The notes under the pieces are model-generated. The model did no database searches. It was not told where the DNA came from and was given only the letters and a program-made list of their open reading frames with translations. A program made the translations under genes and the position numbers. DNA of 64,000 nucleotides from Scytonema sp. UIC 10036. GTDB taxonomy: Bacteria > Cyanobacteriota > Cyanobacteriia > Cyanobacteriales > Nostocaceae. The stretch covers positions 1 through 64,000 of the forward strand of contig NZ_WJFC01000031.1 in the NCBI RefSeq assembly GCF_009725235.1, in the 5' to 3' direction. Within the stretch, counting starts at the first letter, position 1. Every line of letters begins with the position of its first letter. Shown here in pieces: positions 36,749-44,178 of this stretch.

Positions 36749-37459
36749 ATGACCGCAGCAACAGACCCCACCAAGTTGATGAAGCAAGAAGTCGGCAAAG
36801 CAGCAGCCGCTTTGGTAGAATCAGGTTCTATTGTTGGGTTGGGTACAGGGTCAACAACAGCATACGCAATTCAGTTTTTAGGCGATCGCCTGAAATCTGG
36901 AGAAATCACAGATATAATTGGCGTCCCCACCTCATTTCAAGCAGAGGTGCTATCCAAACAGTTTGGTATTCCGCTAACCACTCTAGACGCTATCGATCGC
37001 ATCGACATTGCCATTGATGGAGCAGATGAAGTCGATCCCCAAAAGAATTTAATCAAAGGTGGTGGTGCCGCCCACACTCGCGAAAAAGTCGTTGATTACC
37101 TGGCAAACCGATTCATTGTCGTAGTGGACGCTGGTAAATTGGTAGATCGATTGGGTTCGGTTTTTCCCGTACCAGTAGAAGTCATCCCAATGGCGATCGC
37201 ACCTGTGACACGTGCAATTGAGAAATTGGGCGGCAAACCCGAACTCCGCATGGGTGTAAAAAAAGCAGGTCCAGTCATTACCGACCAAGGGAATATGGTG
37301 ATAGATGTCAAGTTTGACGCGATCGACGACCCCGTTAACCTGGAAAAAACACTTAACAACATTCCCGGAGTCTTAGAAAATGGAATTTTTGTTAATTGCG
37401 CCGATTTAGTGTTGATTGGTGAAGTAAAAGACGGTCAACCAATAGTTCGGCAATTGTAA
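36749..37459 (+). CDS. rpiA: Ribose 5-phosphate isomerase A
   Basis: A 236-residue enzyme interconverting ribose 5-phosphate and ribulose 5-phosphate in the pentose phosphate and Calvin cycles. Motifs: [13 protein letters not shown] (phosphate-binding loop), [24 protein letters not shown] (active-site Asp, Glu and Lys) and VPVEVIPMA. Start chosen at ATG 36749 with GAGGAG about 11 bases upstream; a TTG two codons earlier is less likely. Length is normal. Its promoter lies in the ~150 bases after the kinase relic. Confidence 0.96.
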   Translation: MTAATDPTKLMKQEVGKAAAALVESGSIVGLGTGSTTAYAIQFLGDRLKSGEITDIIGVPTSFQAEVLSKQFGIPLTTLDAIDRIDIAIDGADEVDPQKNLIKGGGAAHTREKVVDYLANRFIVVVDAGKLVDRLGSVFPVPVEVIPMAIAPVTRAIEKLGGKPELRMGVKKAGPVITDQGNMVIDVKFDAIDDPVNLEKTLNNIPGVLENGIFVNCADLVLIGEVKDGQPIVRQL

Positions 37460-37495
37460 TAGGTAGGGGGTAGGGGGTAGGGAGTAGGGGTGTAT

Positions 37496-37639
37496 CTCGT
37501 TCCCAGGCTCTGCCTGGGAATGCCGTCCACGAGGCTCCGCCTGGGAATGCCGTCCACGAGGCTCCGCCTCGCACTTCCAGCTAAGTACAGGAGGCGGAGC
37601 CTCCAATGAATGCATTCCCATGCAGAGCATGGGAACGAG
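37496..37639. repeat. CTCGTTCCCAG-family interspersed repeat, longest copy
   Basis: It begins CTCGTTCCCAGG and ends GGGAACGAG. Inside, a 27-base module (CTGGGAATGCCG, TCCACGAGGCTCCGC) is tandemly doubled, followed by GAGGCGGAGCCTCC. It is flanked by GTAGGGG/CCCCTAT minisatellites (37461-37490 and 37660-37690). It lies just after rpiA. Confidence 0.8.
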
Positions 37640-37734
37640 GGAAGCACGAAAATCGCTTTTCCCTACCCCCTATCCCCTACCCCTATCCCCTAGTTAAATT
37701 TAATCTTGTCTATAGGTATTATATTTAGCATCCA

Positions 37735-37935
37735 TTAACCACATTTTTTCGAGAAGACTCTTCGCCGACGAAGAACAACAGTACGATATCTTTTATAAGT
37801 TGTCATTCCCAATAGTAGAACTATAGGTAAAGAAATAATAAAAAAGCCTATAAGATTGAGAGTATAGGCATCAGCAGCACCCTTAGAATAAGTATTCACA
37901 TTTGTGGTTGGCTGAGTGCTGATGTGATGTGGCAT
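37735..37935 (-). CDS. Small single-span membrane protein, unknown
   Basis: A 66-residue protein with a polar N-terminus, one transmembrane helix (~28-47, LNLIGFFIISLPIVLLLGM) and a very basic tail (YKRYRTVVLRRRRVFSKK). GGAGGT lies 4 bases before the ATG, an unusually good ribosome-binding site, which supports a real gene. The helix-plus-basic-tail shape is like small subunits of photosynthetic or NDH complexes, but I cannot match a family. Confidence 0.6.
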   Translation of the reverse strand: MPHHISTQPTTNVNTYSKGAADAYTLNLIGFFIISLPIVLLLGMTTYKRYRTVVLRRRRVFSKKCG

Positions 37936-38259
37936 TGATACCTCCGGAGATTTTTTAGTGGGACTAACCGAGACTTCACAGAGAACGTTTCATTTTACGC
38001 AATACTCCGATAAATTTCCGGGTACATTGCCAAATTCAAGCTCTTTCCCTTTGTGCTGTCATGGTCTTACTGCTTTTATACAGATAAGTCAAGATAGTAC
38101 AAATACTTAAAATGGAGCTAAGTCTTGTATTTTTTGTCGCAGTATGGTATGTAAAAAATGAAATCCATTCTTTACACGGACAGAATATTTGAGATGGACT
38201 AACGTTTTAACATACAACCAAAAATCCAAAATCCAAAATCTAAAATTTAACGTCTAATC

Positions 38260-39441
38260 ATGCTTTACAGACGATTTGGGCGCACAGAATTAAAAATGCC
38301 AGTTTTTTCCTGCGGTGGCATGAGATATCAGTATAAATGGCAGGATGTACCACAGTGGCAAATCCCTCGCGATAACCAGGAAAATCTAGAAGCGACGATT
38401 CGACGGGCAGTAGAATTAGGAATTAATCATATTGAAACCGCCCGTGGTTATGGTAGTTCTGAAATGCAGTTGGGAAAAATCTTGCCAACTTTTGAGCGCG
38501 AACAGTTGATTGTTCAAACCAAAGTCAGCCCGAAAGCTAATGTTAAAGAATTTCAACGAGATTTTGAAAAATCGCTAAAAAATCTTCGCTTGGATTATGT
38601 TGATTTACTAGCAATACACGGTATCAATAATGCGGAATTATTGAATGATAGCATTCGTCCTGGTGGTTGCTTGGAGTTCGTGCGTAAACTTCAAGCACAA
38701 GGAAAAGTGAAATTTATTGGTTTTTCTACACATGGTGCCACAGACATTATTATTCAAACAATAAATACAAACCAGTTTGATTATGTCAACTTACATTGGT
38801 ATTATATTAATCAAACCAACTGGGCTGCTATTGAAGCTGCAACCCGCCTCGATCTGGGCGTATTTATTATTAGCCCATCGAATAAAGGAGGGATGTTATA
38901 TGAACCGCCACAAAAACTTGTAGAACTTTGTAAGCCTTTAAGCCCAATGGTTTTTAACGATTTATTTTGTTTAAGCGATTCTCAAGTTCATACATTAAGC
39001 CTGGGTGCAGCTAAACCACAAGATTTTGACGAACACTTGAAAACATTAGATTTACTAGACAACGCATCAGAAATTTTGCCACCTATTTTGGCTAGGTTGG
39101 AAGAACAAGCAATAGCGGTTTTGGGAGAAGATTGGGTCAAAACCTGGCATATTAATTTACCAACCTATGAGAAAACCCCTGGTTATGTGAACATTCCAGT
39201 GATTTTGTGGTTGAGAAATTTAGCTTTGGCATACGATATGCTGGACTATGCCAAAATGCGTTACAACCTGCTTGGCAATGGGGACCATTGGTTTCCTGGT
39301 ACTCAAGCAGACAAAATACGTCAATTAGACTTGCAGGAATGTCTCAGTCGCAGTCCTCATGCAGAGAAAATTCCTCGCTTTTTAGTAGAAGCACATCAGA
39401 TGTTAGCAGGTGAAGCAAGACAGCGATTGTCACAAAGTTAG
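38260..39441 (+). CDS. Aldo/keto reductase family protein
   Basis: A 393-residue protein. The AKR barrel covers ~1-290: YRRFGRTELKMPVFSCGGMRYQ, IETARGYGSSEMQLGKIL (the usual D-T-A-x-x-Y-G is ETARGYG, so Glu replaces the catalytic Asp position), VQTKVSP (Lys), LLAIHGIN (His) and FIGFSTHGA. The last ~100 residues (DWVKTWHINLPTYEKTPG ...) are an extra helical domain found in a subgroup of larger cyanobacterial members. NADPH-linked reduction of carbonyls is the family function; the substrate is unknown. Single gene, with an AAAATCCAAAATCC tandem tract upstream. Confidence 0.85.
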   Translation: MLYRRFGRTELKMPVFSCGGMRYQYKWQDVPQWQIPRDNQENLEATIRRAVELGINHIETARGYGSSEMQLGKILPTFEREQLIVQTKVSPKANVKEFQRDFEKSLKNLRLDYVDLLAIHGINNAELLNDSIRPGGCLEFVRKLQAQGKVKFIGFSTHGATDIIIQTINTNQFDYVNLHWYYINQTNWAAIEAATRLDLGVFIISPSNKGGMLYEPPQKLVELCKPLSPMVFNDLFCLSDSQVHTLSLGAAKPQDFDEHLKTLDLLDNASEILPPILARLEEQAIAVLGEDWVKTWHINLPTYEKTPGYVNIPVILWLRNLALAYDMLDYAKMRYNLLGNGDHWFPGTQADKIRQLDLQECLSRSPHAEKIPRFLVEAHQMLAGEARQRLSQS

Positions 39442-39558
39442 ATAGTGGTTAGTTGTTAGTTGTTAGTTGTTAGTTGTTAGTTGTTAGTTGTTAGTGTTCA
39501 GGTGGTCACTGGTTACTGGTCAGGTGGTCAGGTGGTCATTGGTCACTGGTCAGTGGGA
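39442..39558. repeat. Heptanucleotide tandem repeats
   Basis: Five or more copies of TTGTTAG are followed by GGTCACTGGT/GGTGGTCA words. It separates the reductase and superoxide dismutase genes. Confidence 0.85.
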
Positions 39559-39602
39559 AAATAAGGACTGCTCAATGAAAACATTCGTCGCAGTAAAGTT
39601 TT

Positions 39603-40346
39603 ATGAGTGTTAATCGTCGTCATTTCTTGTTTTTACTAGGGTCTGGTGCTGGGGTTTTGGCGTTAGATGCTGGTACTTTTGCACAAAACACTCCCAGAGG
39701 AAACCAGCCTAGTTCTAATGTACCAGGTGCTATTCAACTACCACCACTACCTTACGCGTACAATGCGTTGGAGCCTCATATCGATGCAAAAACAATGCAG
39801 TTTCATCACGATAAACACCATGCGACTTATGTAAAAAACTTGAATGCGGCATTTAGCAAACATCCAGAACTTAAGGGGAAAAGTGTTGCAGCCCTTCTGA
39901 GCAACTTAAACAATGTACCAGAAGATATTCGCACAACGGTACGTAATAATGGTGGCGGTCACGTGAATCATGCGATGTTTTGGAGAATTATGAAGCCAAA
40001 AGGTGGTGGAGAACCTACAGGTGCGATCGCATCCGCTATCACAGAAAATTTTGGCAGTTTCGCAAGTTTTAAAAAGCAGTTTAATGAAGCTGGCGGCGCT
40101 CGTTTTGGCAGTGGTTGGGTTTGGCTAGTTCGTACTAAAAATGGTAACCTTGCTGTGATGACCACACCCAATCAAGATAGTCCCATAGTTGAAGGAAACT
40201 ACCCAATTATGGGTAATGACATATGGGAACATGCATATTACCTCAAGTATCAAAATCGTCGTGCTGATTATTTAAATGCATGGTGGAACGTCTTGAACTG
40301 GGATGAGATTAACAAGCGTTTTGCTGCATCCAGTAAAAGGCAGTAG
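39603..40346 (+). CDS. Exported superoxide dismutase (Mn/Fe family)
   Basis: A 247-residue enzyme converting superoxide to H2O2 and O2. The N-terminus ([18 protein letters not shown]) is a Tat-type signal, so the mature enzyme works in the periplasm or thylakoid lumen. Metal ligands: His of [10 protein letters not shown], His of NHAMFW, and Asp and His of [11 protein letters not shown]. The [12 protein letters not shown] helix and GSGWVWLV strand are standard. The [11 protein letters not shown] and NQDSPI segments favour Mn, but metal choice is not decided by the sequence. It follows repeats and has its own promoter region. Confidence 0.92.
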   Translation: MSVNRRHFLFLLGSGAGVLALDAGTFAQNTPRGNQPSSNVPGAIQLPPLPYAYNALEPHIDAKTMQFHHDKHHATYVKNLNAAFSKHPELKGKSVAALLSNLNNVPEDIRTTVRNNGGGHVNHAMFWRIMKPKGGGEPTGAIASAITENFGSFASFKKQFNEAGGARFGSGWVWLVRTKNGNLAVMTTPNQDSPIVEGNYPIMGNDIWEHAYYLKYQNRRADYLNAWWNVLNWDEINKRFAASSKRQ

Positions 40347-40916
40347 GGGACTCACGATCCTCATTTCATCCTGAAAGGGGAACTCAAGTTCCCCACTTAC
40401 TTTTTCAACTTTTTTCCTAGTAGTTTAGGAGTCATTTTTTCTGGAATACCTTCTATCCTGCCTTCCGCACCCCAACGCTCGCAAACGGTAATTACTGAGT
40501 GAAATCTCCAAAAGAAGAGTAAAACTATACGATTTTTCTGATAGAAACAGGCGAGAAAGCGTGAAAACTGGGATATGAGACATCCAAGTCATTCTCAATT
40601 ATTAGCAATAAGACGGTAAGCGGTGCTAACGCTAACCCCAAATCCTCAAACGTTCAAATTCGTAGTGTGACACTTTAGGGCTAGCTGCGGTACGGAAGGT
40701 AGGATCTATCTCCTCCACTCCATAATATGCACTATCTCTAACAAATAACTGTTATTTCTCAGTAAGCAACTGTGCTTTATTAGACTATATCTACACTGTT
40801 CTATCGTTTGGCGATTGGCAATTGTTGACAATCACTGCTACCGCACAGTCTTGAGGCTCTCCACACTGGAGCTAAACATATCAGTAAAAATGCTCATGAC
40901 GGTGCGCTCCCTAATC
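40347..40916. other. Intergenic region, possible short relic
   Basis: About 570 bases. On the minus strand, 40397-40570 stays open for ~57 codons and ends VCERWGAEGRIEGIPEKMTPKLLGKKLKK; that tail looks coding-like, but there is no suitable start and I cannot name a family. No other feature. Confidence 0.35.
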
Positions 40917-42410
40917 TTAATATTGGTACTCACCGACATCCCGGTTGGTTCTTAGCCAAGTGATAACGCCTTCCACCACAGCCATTGCTATCAATAGAAA
41001 TCCCAACACATGGAGGGTATTAACACCGTTTTGGATAATAACTTTATCAATAATGACTTGGGTAATGAGGGGGTTAGCCAATCCCAAGAGTTGTACAAAC
41101 AAGGAAGCAATAAAAACTTCGATAAGTACTGTACGATGCTTTTTGATAGCAGGAAGAAACCAACTCAAACCAAAGCGACTTTTGGGCGTTTCTTTTGTAG
41201 GTTGCAGCAGTAGTACTTGACCTTCTTCCCCCCAAATATCGGCAAATGCTGTGGGGTTTAAACGTCTGATGCCCTGTTCTGGTATTGCCAAAACCAATTC
41301 TTTGGAAGTAGCTTTGTAGAGAATGGCGAAACTGTCCTGCCAGGGGAGGAGTGCTGGTACTGGTAGGCGAGGGACACTGAGTGCTGGAACTTGTACCAGT
41401 TGGGAGGTGAGCCCCATCAGTTCGGAGAGCGCACCGCACAGTTGAATGGAAATGCCACCCGTGCGCTGAAAGTTGTTAACCAAGGCGCGTTTGATGACAT
41501 CTCGCTTGAACGGCATTCCCCAGTACTGAGCTAGCATTTGGAAGCAGGCGACGGACGCATCCACCGGACCTCTGCCACGAACGTGAGGGTATTTGACCGA
41601 TTGGGGGCTTGGTTCTTCTGGTTCCTCCGGACGTTCTGAAGCGTAGGGTGCATCTTGCCACAAGGAAGAGGGGGAGAGGGCGGGAGAGTGGAGGGAGGAG
41701 GAAACAGTGTCCCCTGATATTGTTAGTTCCCGCAAACCAATGAGACGAACTGGTTTGTCAGCTTCTACTTTAATGTATGCTTGTGGGTCATGGGAGTTTA
41801 GGCTACAGCCTACAGCATAATTGGAACTACCGCCACTCACTAGCCACAGGAAATTGGGGTCTAGTTGTTGAAGTGGCGTTGTGCCTGAGGGCAAGTTGAG
41901 GACAGTAGCTGATGCGTGATGCTGAATTGCCAGTTCTTTAAGATTGGCATTCCCCTTAGCCCTTCTTTCTAGTTCTGCACCCAAGAGGTCATACACTTCA
42001 ATTAGGGAACAGTGATTGCTATATGCGTCTCTTATCGCTGGTTCGAGTTCTAAAAGTTCTCGAAAATCGGTTGCACTTAGGGTAAGACAGAGGGTTTCAC
42101 TTGATGCGATCGCAGTTTCACTTGCAACACCCCTCACTAAGCTTGCAGCGCCTAAGAGTGCTCCTGATTTCAACGATTGCAGTGTTTCTGGAACTTTGGC
42201 TCCGGGTGCGTAACCGATAAGACGCGCTCCACCTGAGTAGATAATGACAATTTTATCGGGCATGGTTTCTCGTACAAAGATGGCTTGCCCCATGCGATAG
42301 CGTAGTGGTTGGAGTTTAGAGGCAATGCGTTCAACACTCCTGACATCCAGCTGGTTGAAGGGGTGGTATTGAGCGAGAAAATCAATAATAGTGGTAGTGC
42401 TGGATGTCAT
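40917..42410 (-). pseudogene. cNMP-domain / C39-like ABC exporter, copy 1, truncated
   Basis: A 497-residue N-terminal part of a type I secretion-like ABC transporter. A cyclic-nucleotide-binding-like domain (~10-130) and a linker come first. A C39 peptidase-like domain covers ~280-400 (VRGRGPVDASVACFQMLAQYWG), where the catalytic Cys of the D-C-G motif is Ala, so it is a non-cleaving C39-like domain as in HlyB. Only the first transmembrane part remains (HRTVLIEVFIASLFVQLLGLANPLITQVIIDKVI ... LRTN). The TMD and the whole ATPase domain are missing after RTNRDVGEYQY, so it cannot pump. Its start overlaps the PPIase stop by four bases. A shorter second copy lies at 48188-48525. Confidence 0.8.
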
Positions 42411-43163
42411 CTTGTGAGGAGAACTGGGGTAGGTGTATCGTTAAGAATAGTTGGTTGGGCATTGCGAATGGCTTCTGCAAGCATTGTCTCAAACATCTGA
42501 TTGAGCAGAAACGCACGCATGGCATCATCTAACTGGGCGCTGATAAATTTCTCCAATCGTAGGATAACTACCCATTCTCCTAACTTGGTTGGTGGTAGCA
42601 GTTCTCCCGGTTGGGAGGTGGAAAGCAATTTGGCGATGGTAGGATGGGGTTGTGACAGGGGAACCGGACCTAGCAATCCTCCTGTTTGTGCTTCTGCACC
42701 TTGCGAGTATTCAAGAGCACATTCAGCGAAGGTCTGTTCTCCTGCTAGTATGCGAAAGAACAGTTCTTGAGCAACTTCCATGGAAGGAGTGCGGATGAGG
42801 GAATAGACAACTTTGTCTAATTGGGATTTATTATTGAGAAATATAGATTCAATCTTCGCTCCCCATGTGGCAATTTTGAATTTCTCAATCCTGAGTTCTT
42901 TTGTTGCTAGTGCTTCTAGTTGCTCGGTTGTCATCCCATAAGCTAGCAACCACGTTTGAAGTAGGTCAGGTGTGGTAATTTGGTTCTTCTGGTAGAACTG
43001 CTCTTGGGCGCTCTTTTTCTCTTCCACAGTCAGTGTAACAGGAGCAATAGCAGAGTCGATTATCATGGAGCCATAACTGGGGTAGCATTTGGTACTCAGC
43101 TAGCAGGCGAAAAACCTCTGCTTCTGTAATTGTGCGATTCCCAAATTGGAGAATTTGAGCCAT
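42407..43163 (-). pseudogene. SurA/PpiC-like peptidylprolyl isomerase, copy 1, frameshifted
   Basis: Compared with the intact copy at 48522-49280, this gene starts at the same ATG (43163, MAQILQFGNRT) but has lost two bases near 43072 (GGAGCGACATAAC became GGAGCCATAAC). The first ~30 codons are therefore out of frame with the rest. Translation could restart at ATG 43066, which would give a 219-residue protein lacking the N-terminal helices. The remainder (SAQEQFYQKNQITTPDLLQTWL ... GGLLGPVPLSQPHP ... LGEWVVILRLEKF) is a parvulin-like foldase domain. PPIases of this type accompany C39/ABC exporters in cyanobacteria. Confidence 0.8.
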
Positions 43164-43195
43164 AGAGAGTTTGGGTAGATGACAGAGTGGGAGGA

Positions 43196-43315
43196 TGAGG
43201 TGGTGAGGGGGTGAGGTAGTGAGGTGGTGAGGTGGTGAGGTGATGGGGTGGTAAAATTCTCCCCATCTCCCCATCTCCCCATCTCCTCATCTCCCCATCT
43301 CCTCATCTCCTAAAC
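43196..43315. repeat. Low-complexity GGTGAGGT / CCCCATCTCC tract
   Basis: A run of GGTGAGGTGGTGAGG words is followed by CCCCATCTCCTCATCT words. The second copy of the module has the same tract, shorter, at about 49313-49410. The length difference reflects slippage. Confidence 0.8.
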
Positions 43316-43760
43316 CTTTCACCAAATAGCAAGAGGGAGTGTTGTTTTTGGTACAAACTCCCAATTGCATGATGGCTTGTTGGTTATCTATATCACAATG
43401 ATAAGTACACGGAATTTGGTTGTAAAGTTGGCAATTGAATGCGTGAAAATACTAAGTGGCTGCTCTATGAGTTGACAATGGGGATGTGGAAAGGCTACTG
43501 TACTAATCTGGAGTGAACTTTCGGGTTTGTCTATCCCAAAATGTAAATACACAGAGAGTTTTGAGCAAGCGCGTACAAAAATCCCACGCAGGGCACGGTG
43601 ATCCAATGTAATTATTCACTCCCCCCCCTGCAAAATCCTCGAAACCCCTGATTTATCGTTGAGAGGTAGGGGGGAGTGTGAAAGGTTACATCCAATGGAT
43701 CCAATTACCTACAAGTACCAAAAAATATCACCCGGAAGATAACTTGTCTGGTTACATTCG
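43316..43760. other. Intergenic region with CTCCCCCC inverted repeat
   Basis: 43316-43455 matches 49415-49545 (end of the duplicated block). Further on, at 43614-43682, TTCACTCCCCCCC and GGGGGGAGTGTGAA form an inverted repeat with a ~40-base loop. No gene seen. Confidence 0.6.
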
Positions 43761-44156
43761 CTACTTTTCCTCTATATTGTTACGGTTCTGATTTTTTTCA
43801 AAATATCTGGATAGGAAATCTACGATCCATTTCCCCAGAGTCATGTCTTTAGATGTCCAGTTAGGAACTTGCTCTTCATCAATTCCAGCACCTAAAGTTT
43901 CTTCAAGAGATAATACAAGCTCTAGCATATCCCACCCAGGAGTTGGCAAGTTTATTAAGTGTCTAAAGCTATCATCTGGATACAACTTCTCAGGAGATAG
44001 TCGATAAGCTTTGCCTAATTCTGTTCGGCAACACTTCACTGTTTTTCTCGCCACCTCACCTGACAATTGCAGCCTGTGGAGAAATTCCTCATCGCTCATA
44101 CCAGAACGCTGCAAAATCTCATCTAGCTTTTTAGATTGATTAAACCAAAAGTGCAT
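43761..44156 (-). CDS. Putative immunity protein, acyl-carrier-like C-terminus
   Basis: A 131-residue protein starting MHFWFNQSKKLDEIL at ATG 44156. GGGAGGAG lies 4 bases upstream, a much better start than 44207, which would overlap the RHS gene. The C-terminal half (DMLELVLSLEETLGAGIDEEQVPNWTSKDMTLGKWIVDFL) has the helix pattern of acyl-carrier-like/DUF1493 proteins. It lacks the Ser-bearing D-S-L phosphopantetheine motif, so a binding role is more likely. It lies directly after the orphan RHS tip, the normal place for a cognate immunity gene. Function is inferred from position. Confidence 0.6.
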   Translation of the reverse strand: MHFWFNQSKKLDEILQRSGMSDEEFLHRLQLSGEVARKTVKCCRTELGKAYRLSPEKLYPDDSFRHLINLPTPGWDMLELVLSLEETLGAGIDEEQVPNWTSKDMTLGKWIVDFLSRYFEKNQNRNNIEEK

Positions 44157-44178
44157 AAACTCCTCCCTTGAGTTCTCT

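Noticed and set aside
40917..40940. Possible group II intron 5' end (GTGAGTACC) at the break of the ABC exporter gene
   Set aside because: It does not match the GTGYG-plus-domain I pattern, and no ribozyme structure follows.
43196..43315. Repeated GGTGAGGT tract as a CRISPR array
   Set aside because: There are no unique spacers or constant-length repeats; it is simple-sequence DNA. No CRISPR array or cas gene was seen anywhere in the window.
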